A stretch of 64,000 bases of DNA, taken from NCBI GenBank assembly GCA_026545225.1, contig CM048850.1, positions 29,255,797 to 29,319,796 of the forward strand. The letters run 5' to 3'. Below the pieces are notes generated by a model. That model saw only the letters and a program-made list of their open reading frames with translations, made no database searches and was not told the origin of the DNA. A program made the translations under genes and the position numbers. This document shows positions 1-10,799 of the stretch, piece after piece (position 1 is the stretch's first letter; each line of letters begins with the position of its first letter). The stretch comes from Cornus controversa. Its lineage: Eukaryota; Streptophyta; Magnoliopsida; Cornales; Cornaceae.

Positions 1-165
1 ACAAAAGCAAATCCAGAATTAAGGTGGTGTGGGTGCTGAATGAGGTGTTGGTGTTAGGGCTGACTTTGATGTTGTTGGTGTTGATTGGGGCTGCTGAGCG
101 AATTGGAATCATGGTGGTGGATGCTGATACTACCACCATGGTGGCCGCTGGGGATACCTTGAAAG
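1..165. repeat. Truncated second copy of the CACTA-interior segment found at 1271-1445
   Basis: This stretch is a diverged copy of 1271-1445: both run from an ACAAAAG start through a GGTGTTGGTGTT-rich part to GCTGGGGATACCTTG. Read on the minus strand it is Pro/Gln-rich (short runs such as SAPTPP and QQPQSTP) but carries stops. It continues off the left edge of the window. At about 165 it joins the Athila LTR. The same internal position at about 1445 joins the xylanase fragment, so the two copies share a breakpoint. The Pro/Gln-rich composition would fit a CACTA-encoded protein tail, but that is inference. Confidence 0.6.
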
Positions 166-435
166 CCCTCTTTGAAACTTTCTCTCTCTAGAACTTCACT
201 TTTTCTTTCTAGAATTTGTTATATGCTCTTTATTACAAGAATTGTGATATATCTATCTATTACACATTTTCTAGCTATATATCTGATTTGAGGCTCAAAA
301 GATCCCTGAATTTTCGTCCAAGGCATCTTTTAGAAGGACTTAGACAAGTGGCCAAATGGAGAAAATATCTTCAAACTACATCTTCAACACGAATTTACGA
401 TACATCGAAGTTGTCACTTCGATCCATCAAAGTTC
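166..435 (-). mobile_element. Athila-type 3' LTR, distal piece left of the CACTA insertion
   Basis: This matches 37738-38030 of the LTR at 36919-38302 closely, for example the shared stretch CTCTAGAACTTCACTTTTTC and the following TTGTTATATGCTC. It continues at 24798 after the CACTA element. About 800 bp of LTR corresponding to 36919-37737 is missing at its left edge, so the LTR is truncated at about 165. The last bases before 436 are TTC, the target duplication of the CACTA insertion. Confidence 0.8.
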
Positions 436-449
436 CACTACAAGAAATA
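436..449 (+). repeat. CACTA left terminal inverted repeat
   Basis: CACTACAAGAAATA directly follows TTC. Its reverse complement differs at one position from the right end at 24784-24797. CACTACAAGAAA is the classic end of plant CACTA elements. Confidence 0.9.
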
Positions 450-469
450 AGGGCTTTAGAGACAGTCAA

Positions 470-940
470 ATCCGTCACTAAAAGTCCAAAAACTGCCGCT
501 AATGCTCAAATCGGACCGTCACTAAAAGTGGCGTCGTGAAAGGTCATTAGTGACGGTTAAGCTTTACCGTCACAAAAAAATGGTGTATTAGTGACGGTTT
601 TAACCATCACTAATAACTGGACTATTAGTGATGGTGAGGGACTGTCACTAATACGCTTGCGTATTAGTGACGGTTTTGACTGTCACTAATAACTAGACTA
701 TTAGTGATGGTCATGAACTATCACTAATACGCTGGTGTATTAGAAAATGGTTTAACCGTCACTAATAACTGGACTATTAGTGACGGTCATGAACTGTCAC
801 TAATACGCTGGTGTATTAGCAACGGGTTGACCGTCACTAATAACTGGACTATTAGTGACGGTCAAGAACTGTTCCTAATACGCATGAGTATTAAGGACGG
901 TTTGTCCTGTCCCTAATACCTACATTTAGACTGTCCCTAA
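470..940. repeat. CACTA left subterminal array, ~76-bp units with inverted motifs
   Basis: ATTAGTGACGGT and its complement ACCGTCACTAAT alternate throughout. The phrase ACTATTAG recurs at 621, 697, 773 and 848, giving a 75-76 bp period. Each unit is an imperfect palindrome that can fold into a stem. In CACTA elements subterminal repeats bind the element's TNPA-type protein. That family role is known; binding here is inferred. Confidence 0.85.
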
Positions 941-1270
941 TACTATAAATAATTTTTTTAATTTATATATTTTGCTTAATTTTTGTTTTTATAATTTGCT
1001 TGATTTGTTAATTTACATTTCTTAAGCTAATAACAATATAAAAAATATATTAATATCAAAATTCAAAATAAATTATATATATGACAATATTAAATAAATA
1101 TTGCATAAATTACGTAACAATACCTAATTAGGACTTTTTTATAAAAAAAAACCAATAAGTTAATACAAGCTAGTTCATAATCCAAGATAACAAAACAAAA
1201 CATAAATTAAACAAATTTGTCTTGAAATAAAACAAGCATGCATTGAACAATATAGATCCAAGATAGAACC
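941..1270. other. AT-rich CACTA interior, no feature seen
   Basis: Low-complexity AT-rich sequence between the subterminal array and the Pro/Gln-rich segment. No coding potential or repeat end was recognised. Confidence 0.5.
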
Positions 1271-1445
1271 TACAAAAGAAAATCCAAAATTAAGGTGGTG
1301 TTGGTGCTGAATGGGGTGTTGGTGTTGGGGCTGACTCTAATGTCGTTTGTATTGGTGTTGATTGGGGCTGCTGAGAAAACTGGAACCATGGTGGTGGATG
1401 ATGTGGATGCTAATACTACCACCATGGTAGCGGCTGGGGATACCT
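1271..1445 (-). repeat. Pro/Gln-rich CACTA-interior segment, full partner of 1-165
   Basis: The minus strand has a mostly readable Pro/Gln-rich frame ending SAPTPP before a stop. It meets the captured xylanase reading frame at about 1445, where the xylanase GFLGEY runs into GIPSRYHGG. It may be the remnant of a CACTA-encoded protein, or simply the acceptor sequence into which the gene fragment was joined. Confidence 0.5.
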
Positions 1446-2224
1446 TGGTATTCTCCTAAAAACCCATAAAAACTATACGAACCATAGTCATCCATCTGAC
1501 CCTCCACCACTCTGGTTTGCCATTCTTTCAGGAGCTTGTCCACGACATCACCGGCTGGGAGGTTATGAAAATCATCATCTGTGAGGCACATTCTGTAGCA
1601 CCCATGTGGGTGGTAGTGCAGTCCAAAGCATTATTCCATTGATAGAAAGGTGTGAGAAGCCTTCTCTCAGCACTACTTCTAGATATGAAGCCTACAAAAA
1701 CTAGTAAAAAGAAGGGAAAAAACCATAATTTGTGGGGGATTGCATTGAAATGTTCACACCAAATACTTATTCAATCTTATAATTGCATATATACCTGTGT
1801 TTCCTAATCAAGTGTATTGCTGATATCAACCTCTGTAAGCCAAATAGGAAGCTCTATTGTGGCCAACTTGTCTAGGACAGCTCTGATAAGAGAAGGGTTT
1901 GGCACTGTAAAGTGGCTTTTTAGGCCAATTCTATCCCTTAACACAGCACTGCTTTTGAGTTCTCTTAGCCTTGAATTAATGTAGTTGTCAACAGTGGAAC
2001 TAACATCGTCACAAGTCTCCACCACATTAAATTCATTCATAAACAAGGATTTTTGCAGAAAATATTATGGCCTCTAGCCATAATTTGGTTAGCTCTAACA
2101 AATTCTAACATTTGATTTGGTATAGTGTAGTTCACTTTCCGTGGTTGGGGTTCTGTAGAGTACCACTTGAGTTCATATTCAAAAACAACAGTGTTGAATC
2201 TCTCAACAAACCAATTCTGAAACA

Positions 2225-2248
2225 AATATATATATATATATATATATT
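2225..2248. repeat. (TA)n microsatellite in xylanase intron
   Basis: About 12 AT dinucleotides immediately upstream of the exon ending at 2216. Confidence 0.9.
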
Positions 2249-2734
2249 TGTTATTTTAGTTATAAACATCAGTTTTTCCATTGCTCATTAGAATTCAATG
2301 TAGGATATAGACTGTACCAACCTGATAAGTCAAATTTCCAAGAATGGTCTTTGCTATAGCAGACCCCAATGAGAAATCTCTTGAAACTTGCTCTACTATA
2401 ATCTGTGCTCCTTGTAGCCTATCTCCATGTACATCTGATACATGAATTGTGACTGCGCGTTTTCTTTCCTACACCAAGAAAATTAAAAATGGGTAAAAGA
2501 AATAAGAAATTTCATATTTCTTGACTATTTGAAAAAAGAAAAAGGATGTTAGAACAATTTCAATTTTTCATTTTGTCTCCTTAGTCTTCTTGATCATAAA
2601 TCTAATAAAGTCATGAACCAAAAAATATCTAGTAGTTACAGTGTTGATTTTGTGTTGTTCGTCCTCCTTTCTTTTTCTGCTTTCCTTTGTGTGTGTGTGT
2701 GTTTTTATATATATTCACACTTTAGCAAAGTTGT

Positions 2735-4102
2735 TGATGTGGCCAAATATGTCTTTATTTTTGTAGCTTACTATTGCCTATCAAAATATAATTTAAACCA
2801 CTCGCAAGAGAACGAATCTTTGTAGATACGGTTCTTTATAGAGGGTATCGATCCCACAAGGAGTTTGGTTGAATTACACTATTAAGAGATAATTTCTAAT
2901 TTAATCCTAAAAACATAATTTTGGTTTGAATTTAACACTACTTTGTAGAATGTAAAAGCATTAAATTTTAAAATAATTTGTAAAGTTGAAAGAGAGAGAA
3001 CTAGGGGTGGTTTCCACCTCTAGCCACTTGACATGTTCATTTATGTAGCTAATGGGATCTTCTACAAGTATATGTAACACAATGTCATTAGACTTGTGAC
3101 CTATAATGACATATCAAAAGATAAATGGAATTTTTAACTAAACATAGCCCATCTTTAACAAGCATAGTCCTTCAACCTATCTACTTATCATACATTCTAA
3201 ATGTACCTACGTGTGTCCGAACTACCCTATCTTGGCATGGGCTATATAAGCAAGAAATATCACATTCCATTAAACACCATTACAAAGCCATCATTTACAT
3301 TTTTTTTGTGAAAGTTGTAAATGTTGAGCATTCAAAATAAAGCATTTCTACTCTAAGACAAGATGAAGAAATAAAATCAAATGAATATATTGAAGAAGTT
3401 CACAAGTATTATACAAAACACTAGGCTAAGTAATCAACATATACAAATAGATCCCAAAATAGCTACAAAATGCACAAGTTACATGGCTAGGGGTTTCAAC
3501 CACACCCTAGATGGAAAGTTAGTTGATCATTGGAGACTTGTAATCCTCCATGGCCAGAGATATGAAGCTCCAAAGGTCTGGTTTTAGCTCCCTTCTTTCC
3601 TCTCGAAAGTTGTTGTCTTCTCTTTCCCAAAAACATGCATATATGTCCATCCACTTGTGTCCTTGGATCCCACCTTGCATATATATATCTATATAGTTCA
3701 CCTACTATATATATATTCCCTTCACATGGATTTTTTAAGTCAGAAAATTCTCAAAAAGGACGTGCAAAGGTCATTCTTGGAAGCAAGTAGCAAGACAAGT
3801 GGGCAAGTGGACAAGTGGGCAACTTGCAGTCTACAGAAGTTCGATTGTACGAAATTGAGGTTTCGCACAATCGAGATTTCGATTGTGCGAAATTATCATC
3901 TTGATTGTGCGAAATACCTTGACGAATTTTTCTTGATTTCTTCACTCCCTCAGCACTTGATCGGAAACATCGCCCTTCTTTGGGAAAAACCTAATATATA
4001 ACATAAACACAAAAATAGCATAAAAATACCAAGGTAAACATAAATACGGAATCAACATATGCAATTAAGAAGGCATAAATGTGTAACATTTAACGCTTAT
4101 CA
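2735..4102 (-). mobile_element. Solo LTR, Athila-type, inside the xylanase intron
   Basis: On the plus strand it runs from TGATGTGG to CGCTTATCA; on the minus strand it begins TGATAAGCG and ends CCACATCA. It is flanked by GTTGT (2730-2734) and ATTGT (4103-4107), a 4-of-5 target duplication. It is the same subfamily as the LTR at 56059-57468: both share CTCGCAAGAG, CGAATCTTTGTAGATACGGT and GAACTAGGGGTGGTTTCCAC. It contains a hairpin array at 3838-3915 built on TTTCGATTGTGCGAAA. No internal region remains, so it is a product of LTR-LTR recombination. Confidence 0.85.
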
Positions 4103-4313
4103 ATTGTGAATGCATAACAATGTATTGAAAGTAAGAATACCTGAAAATATAGGAAAGAGAGAGATGAGGGTGAATCAAGAACAAATCCACCTATGAGAAA
4201 TGGCCAGCAACCGCGCCTAGCGATAACAGTCCCTACGCACTGGAATGTAGTATTATCCATTGTTAGGCTTGCCTTTACTAGAGCTGAATTTGCACCCTTT
4301 ATTTTTCCCCAAC

Positions 4314-4614
4314 CTGTTGATTAAAATTAGCCAACATTATTCAATAAATATGTGTTATAACTGAAAAATATAAAACTTAGATTTTTATCACTTCTTTTGC
4401 ATTTTTTTATTGTTACTATTGTCAGGACAATATGATACACCAAGCATATTAAGATCACAATACTAAATGTATAGAAACTTAAGTAATCTCCATTCATTAA
4501 AAGATCATAGCAATCGATTTTGAAGCAACTTTAAGAAATAATAAGTTCCAGTTAAAGTTCATTATAAAAATAGATCATACACCTATAAATACAAATTCAA
4601 TTTGTATTAGTATA
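4314..4614. other. CACTA interior, no gene recognised
   Basis: AT-rich sequence between the xylanase CBM22 exon and the next solo LTR. The acceptor upstream of the exon (CAACAG) lies at its left edge, so this is probably remaining xylanase intron. Confidence 0.4.
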
Positions 4615-5720
4615 TGTAATGCCCCGATCCCCCGACTCCCGGGAAACCGGAGGTTAAGCTCCGTGAGATCACCCTCACGCTATAACCACCACCTAATCAT
4701 ACAATCTCAATTTCCTATTATTTTCATGAAATTGGGCATGACCCATTCTAATAAATCAGATCCTGGTATGTTATTCCTACTTTAAATTCAAATGGACACT
4801 TATGGGCACGTGTCCCCCCCAGCATTCACATCTAAAAATCCAAATGGACACTTCTGGGCATGTGTCCCCCCAGCATTCTTACAACATACATATTGCAATT
4901 GAAATAATAACTCAGTCCCTGAATGTCCGTCTCATATACATACATCAAATGAATAAAATACAACTGGAATAAAATACCCAACATAAAAATCTAATACATT
5001 TAATCCCAATGTAAATAAAATCTATCCAACATCCTGGACATACATCAGATTCTAAGGAATCTAGACACTACCTCTGCAACTAGTGCTGTCAGTCCCCTAA
5101 CTAACTCCGCAATCAACAATACCTGCAAAACCTGGGAGGGGGTGAGCTCAAAGGCCCAACAAGGTATGTCAAACCATACTATCACCGCTGCAGCAGATCG
5201 ATCCTCACATATTCTCAAAAATATACATGCACTTAAATATATCACAATATTTAAAACTGTGCTCCTCCTAGCATGCGTGAACCAACAATGTAAACGGCTA
5301 CTCTAGCACATATGAACATAAAACATCTACTACACATGATTTTCGAAATCATTTTCAACATGCTCATAGGCGATAACATCCAATATCAATATGTACAGAA
5401 AACATATATGGATTGAAGCTTTTACATAGACAATGTAAATCAAATACCACATCACCTACTCAACAAGTAGCAATCTCAAATGCAATGAAGATGCATTTAA
5501 ACTGTACAACATGCTCAAAAGCAATAACCTCCAACATATATCGTGTTCATTCACAAGCAATGCATATATAAGAATGCATTAAACACATAACATGCTTCTC
5601 AATTTAAAAATGAAAGCAATATCATCCTCTTGTCTCCCTCTCGAACTCAACCCGATATTCTAGCATGATTCTTAACCAACCATGCTACCTAAGACGCCTC
5701 TCACACAATCTCAACACCGC

Positions 5721-6020
5721 CACCGAGTAAGTCACATACTCTGAGGTGGTTAAGTGGCTTCGGGATTCCTCACCGAGTAAATCACATACTCCAAGGCGAT
5801 TGAATAGTCCCGGCATACATCACCGAGTAAGTCACATACTCCAAGGTGGTTAGATAGTTTCAGAATACATCACCGAGTAAATTACATACTCCAAGGTGGT
5901 TAAATGGCTTTGGGATTCCTCACCGAGTAAATCACATACTCAAAGGCGATTGGATGGTCCCGAAATACATCACCGAGTAAGTCATATACTCCAAGGTGGT
6001 TAGATTACTCTCCATTTTCC
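5721..6020. repeat. Six 50-bp tandem units with 150-bp higher-order structure
   Basis: Each unit starts CACCGAGTAA, at 5721, 5771, 5821, 5871, 5921 and 5971, exactly 50 bp apart. Unit 1 resembles 4 (both end GGGATTCCT), 2 resembles 5 (AAGGCGATTG), and 3 resembles 6 (AAGGTGGTTAGAT). The array is thus a duplicated 150-bp trimer. It lies inside the solo LTR. Confidence 0.92.
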
Positions 6021-6607
6021 CCAGTTCTCCTCACAACGGTCCTATACATGCATTTCAATTTCATGCTTCACAATGCACAAGCTAGTTATAAAAGCACATG
6101 GCATGCATTTCACCTCCACAAACCTCATGTATAATTACCTATACATGTAAACCTTAGAATAAGTCGCATATGTTCACAAAATTCGCTTAAGCACATTTTA
6201 GTCATGCTTCACCAATGCACCTATTTTCTATATATAGACAGTATGCATTTAACTCACATAAACCCACATGTAATTTACATATGCATATATACTAGCATAA
6301 ATATCATCATGCTACACTCGAGACATACATTTACTACAAGTAACTAGTATGCTTTTCATCCACAATATATATAACCACATATATATTCAAATCCATGCAT
6401 AAAACCCACTTATGCATACACAATAACACATAGCTAAACATAAATAATTTAGCATGTTTGACATGGCTCAATCTACACATATACATATCACAAGGTACAC
6501 AAGCATTTAAATCTAGCATGCTTTTATCTCCCAAATATATATATATATACACACCTATATATATCTATTCCCTCACATCCTACGTATATGCACACATGCA
6601 CCATGAC

Positions 6608-6609
<2 letters not shown>

Positions 6610-6650
<41 letters not shown>

Positions 6651-6667
6651 TCCTATATATATATATA
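6610..6667. repeat. (TA)n microsatellite
   Basis: About 19 uninterrupted AT repeats at 6610-6648, then a second shorter run to about 6667, within the solo LTR. Confidence 0.95.
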
Positions 6668-8398
6668 AATACCACATATGAATAATTAAAGAACATATGT
6701 AAAATTAATGACGTAATTAAAATAGATACGTAGGAGATAGAGGCAAGAATCAACTTACCTTAGGTCCCATTTTTATTGTGCCCGTGCCTGCAAAGCGATC
6801 TATTTTCATGCCCGGTCCAGTCCCATGTCCAAGTCCACACGAACAATCCAATGGACCACTTCATCTCCTTTTTAGTTTCCATGTTTGACCCAATTTAATT
6901 AGGCAAGCCCAAATACACTTCTTCGCAGTCCACACCGTAAGGCCTACTTTCCAAAGCCCAATCTAATCAAATTGAGGCCCATTTCACATCAACCAAACTC
7001 AATATAGCAGCCAATGCAATCCATCCCAATTATAGTTTAGTGGCAGACCATTTCAAGCCCAATCTCATGTGAATCCACAAGTAAACAACCAACATGAACC
7101 CGACTCACCATGGCAGCCACTATATAAACATAAACTAACCTCCAATGGCCACCAACCCAAACTAGCCGAATCATGCAACACTCACCATGGACCTCAATCA
7201 ACCAAGCTCAACCAACCAACATTGAACCCGAGCAGTCCACACCACATGAACCACTATGTTACACCACCTCGTTACAGCCACGGGAAACCATAGACCCGCT
7301 ATAACCGAACCCACAGCAAGTACCCACAAACTAGCCACCACAGTTGTCCAAGAGAAGCAAGCTATCAAGAAAACCCAGCTAGAGTCCCTTCTGAACACAA
7401 CCTACCAGGTATTAATATTGTGAAAGCACAACTCGACACCGTCGGTCGGCTGAAGAATTTCTTCAGTTTACTGAAATGGTAGTTTCTGTTGACCAGAGCA
7501 ATCTGTCGGTCGTTCGAAACCTGCGACACCCACCGGCCACCCAAAACCACCAATAGCCGAGCCAAACGAAATCCACAGCCATGGCTGTCACCATGTCCGA
7601 CCATACTGTGATTAACGGTGAACCAAACAGCTCCTAACAGAGCCTATGGAAGACCCACCTTCAGTTGTACCTTCACCAAGCTCAACCATGGCAGCCATGG
7701 CTGCCCACCGTTCAACCACCACTGAACCCATTGCCCCTTTGCTGGAGCACCACCTCGGGCCGTCGAAATCACCGGCCACCACCGCAGAACCCACCTGCTA
7801 AAACCACTACCTGTCGCTTCAGCCACACGACCACTCAACCGAGTCTCCACCTTTCTCTCTCTCGGTCCCTTCTTTCTCTCTCTATCAGTTTCTCTCTCTC
7901 CATTCTCTCGACTGAACTCTCTCTCTCTAGCCATCTCGGCTCTCTCTCTCTTTCCCAATTTCTCTTCTTATTCTTCCTTTCTTTTTCTTTTCTTTTTCTT
8001 CTCCTTTTTCTCTCTCTTTTCTCCTCCCCAGCCGACCACTCATTGGTCTTCTCTTTTTTTTTCTTTTTGAATTCTTTTCCCCTTTTATTTTGGTCCACTC
8101 ATTTCATCATCCAACCTCCTCCACAAGTTAAAACATATACATATATACTTATATACATACACATAATACCCACATGTGCATAAATACATTTCTCTCTATA
8201 CATGCATAATTACATACATGTATTTCCATATATTTATAATTAAATATAAATATATGTACTATATATACATATATACATACACCTTCCACTTATATGGAAA
8301 CATATATACCCACACCCTTTCGATTTAATTAATTCAAAAAAAAATTAATCTAGTCCAAAATCATCCGGGACCGGTCAAAATTAATCCAGGTCGTTACA

Positions 8399-10266
8399 GT
8401 ATATATAGATATATGCACAAATTGGCAGATCTTGTTAAACTCTTCGAATATCTCGCATATGAGACAAACCTACCAGCTTACTTCAAGTGGAAATAGAGAA
8501 CACAATCGGAGATGAGAAGCTAAAATTGATCAGAGATAAGCGATTATATTTCAAATTTAAAAACAATTCATAGTCGTTCTTACAAATTTTCTAAAGGAAA
8601 ACACTTCCCTATAAAAACCTTAGATTCTTTTTTGCTAAGGTACCTACTAAGAAATAACAATAGTGAAATAGTCTGAAACATACACTCAAAAGATTTTGAG
8701 TTTTTTTCCCCTTATTGGTGGAACCACAGTGTATTTCTAAGCAATCCAAAATTCTAAAAGAACATATGCTCTGTAAACATCTATAAACAAAAACTAAATT
8801 TTCATTTTTCTTAGAAGAAAACAACTTTACCAAGAGAAAGGAAAAATTATTGCCGTAGTATATAGTCATTTGATTAAACCAAAGGACTAATGCTAGGTCG
8901 TGCGTTACACAAAAAGAGGCCACTGCCCAGTTTTGATCCCATTGGCGGAGGGTGCTAGCATGATTACTGAATATTCATTTGTTTAACAATCAAACTTAGT
9001 TTGATTATCCAAACCAAAAGAAGCCAAACTCAATCTCAATTCATTTTTATCCTTTTTTGTAACAATCAACCTTTATTATTAGACTCTTCCAAACTCCCTG
9101 GTAAGTTACAACATTCTAAACAAGACAATACTAACCTGTATAGTAACCGAATATGACCTCATTTCTGCAAAAATAAAAAATAAAAAAAAATAGAGAGAGG
9201 GAGGGAGGGAGAATAAATTCTAAAAAAATCTAATGTTAAGGGTATGTTAAAAGAAAAATCTTACTCACATTTGTTTAACGATCTAATAAATTATTATATA
9301 GCACATAAGGTTTCACCGGTATTATTACTTTAGAAATAAACTTATACTATTAGTAAATCAATAGTGAAAAATTCCATAAAAAGCAAAAAATATTCAGGTC
9401 ACCACAAGAAATTTTAGAATTTTCTGCAGATGACTAAAGAAACCAAACAATGTGGGCAAAAATATTGTAATTGTAAAGGGAAATTTGGCAAGAAGACAAA
9501 ATTTAATAAATCAAGGTCACTACACCAAAATATAAGCAACTTCCAGGATTACACTAGGTGTTAGTCTAATTGCAAAGGTGCTGCAATTCTAGGTGCTATT
9601 TCAATAGCATCTTCACTGCCTGCCACTTGGTTGAGAGACACTAGAAGGTGGCAGAACCCAGTGCTTACAACTACTTAACAAGTTAATAGTGACTCCTCAG
9701 AGTCATGCGTGTGCATTTAAATTCCTATACAAAAGCTTTTTAATAGATCTGGAAAGCCATAAGGGAGCCCAAAGCCACGATTACCTTGTGGCTGCCAGTC
9801 TCTAGAAAAAAAATAAAAACTTCTACAAAGCATATCATACACCTGCCACACATTTAGTCTTGGGAAGGAAATAAGCTATAATACAGGCCTATTTTAAACA
9901 ATCTCCTTTTCACCCGAAAAACATAATAATCACTAGGTTGCAAAAGCTTCTTATAAACAATCTTAATAGTATCCCAGCAAGAGCCACCCCACCATTTGCC
10001 AGTAGCTCAACAATGTAACAATGAACTAGCCGATAATATGTTAATATTGCCCTTCTATATTGACCCAACACATTGAATGTCACAAATCTCAAATATATCC
10101 ACCCATCGACAAGAAACCAAAAGCTATAATAGAACTGATCAACAATTGGAAATGTTGTATATAATGATTTGGAAAGTATCTCCTAACTCGAATGTTCATG
10201 AAAATGAATGATTTTGACCTAGTTTTGTGTGTGTCTATACATAACATACATGTATTCTTATGATAG
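8399..10266. other. CACTA interior, unassigned
   Basis: No gene family recognised on either strand. At 9516-9530 CACTACACCAAAATA resembles a CACTA-type terminus but has no partner end. A short hairpin (CTGCCACTT ... AAGGTGGCAG) lies near 9618-9655. Minus-strand open frames near 8609-8923 and 9910-10092 have no family resemblance that I can see. Confidence 0.35.
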
Positions 10267-10751
10267 GTTGGATGTAACCAGTCCAGCTCTCAACTTGTAG
10301 AGCCAAGTTTGTGTCTTCAGCCACAAAAGTAGCCTCAAGTTCATTCTAATAGAATTTTCTCCTTCACTTGCAATTCTGTTTCATCAAAGGCTACAATTCC
10401 AAGTAAGACACGGATCAGGTGGACTCAAGAACTTCATGAGCGATTTGTTGAATTTGTAAATTACCTTGGGGGTGCTGAAAGTAAGTGACGAGGATAATAA
10501 TCTCAATGTGAAAGTAGATACATATAGAGTGATAATTAATCATATATTGGCTGTGTGCAGAGGCAACTCCAAAGGGAATCCTAAAACTGATGAACTCTGA
10601 TGGATTGACCATCTTTCATATTAAAAGTCACTTGCAGGTTCCCAAGCTATGCTATATACTCAAATTTGTATGCATCTGAATCAATTTTACCTTTATTTTT
10701 TCTTTTTCCATAAATATCGTACTGCCAAGTATATAACAAAATCTGCAGAAG
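10267..10751 (+). pseudogene. Captured fragment of a PHR1-like MYB-CC (GARP) transcription factor
   Basis: Three plus-strand exons in correct phase: 10267-10480, ending KTRIRWTQELHERFVEFVN and YLGGAE; 10561-10637, [14 protein letters not shown] then [11 protein letters not shown]; 10712-10751, KYRTAKYITKSAE. Together they rebuild the GARP MYB DNA-binding domain, including the SHLQKYR motif split across an exon junction. In plants PHR1/PHL proteins bind P1BS sites and control phosphate-starvation genes. The first donor is GTAAGT, the acceptor before exon 2 is TGCAG, and the acceptor before exon 3 has AT where AG is expected. A TAG at 10330-10332 interrupts the upstream part. The MYB-CC coiled coil is absent. 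It is followed directly by a LINE fragment. Other GARP subfamilies are possible, but the KTRIRWTQ and GILKLMxSxGLTIFH pattern favours PHR1/PHL. Confidence 0.88.
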
Positions 10752-10799
10752 GTAAATTAAATTTGCTAGTGGTCATATTCAATACCTGTTATATATATA

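Larger units (their letters stand above)
1446..4313 (-). pseudogene. Captured fragment of a plant endo-1,4-beta-xylanase (CBM22 + GH10)
   Basis: Minus-strand exons with plant splice sites: 4141-4313, the end of the CBM22 carbohydrate-binding module (FVLDSPSSLSFLYFQ); 2322-2468, the link into GH10 (HVSDVHGDRLQGAQ, AKTILGNLTYQ); 1795-2216 (NWFVERFNTVVFEYELKWY, ARGHNIF, then IELPIWLTEVDIS); and 1446-1691 (VLREGFSHLSINGIMLWTAL, then NLPAGDVVDKLLKEWQT). Plant GH10 enzymes cleave xylan in cell walls. The TEVD nucleophile region is kept. About 90 residues between HNIF and MNEFNVVE, including the WDVSNE acid/base motif, are deleted with a frame change. There is a TAG after DISNTLD, a frameshift near 1620, and a false C-terminus. 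The N-terminal half is absent. A solo LTR sits in the intron at 2735-4102. It cannot encode an active enzyme. Confidence 0.88.
4615..8398 (-). mobile_element. 3.8 kb solo LTR of a Tekay-like (chromovirus) gypsy element
   Basis: It runs from TGTAATGCCCCGATCC to CCAGGTCGTTACA and is flanked on both sides by a perfect 5-bp duplication GTATA (4610-4614, 8399-8403). Minus-strand orientation is inferred because its end CGGGGCATTACA parallels the end of the PBS-bearing LTR at 42985-46068. It contains a 50-bp tandem array, TA microsatellites and a long CT-rich tract at about 7845-8080. No coding capacity is expected, and the open frames inside it are composition artefacts. Confidence 0.88.

Noticed and set aside
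5721..6020. CRISPR-like regular spacing
   Set aside because: Plant nuclear DNA, units are contiguous 50-bp tandem repeats without unique spacers; the 68-bp array at 21050 is rejected for the same reason.
6458..6685. Open frames rich in YIYIYI
   Set aside because: They are translations of (TA)n microsatellites.
7665..8183. 172-residue plus-strand open frame
   Set aside because: It lies in a CT-rich tract of a solo LTR; the Ser/Leu/Phe monotony comes from TCTCTC repeats, and both strands are open for the same reason.
9516..9530. CACTACACCAAAATA as the start of another CACTA
   Set aside because: No mirrored end and no subterminal repeats nearby were found; kept only as a remark.
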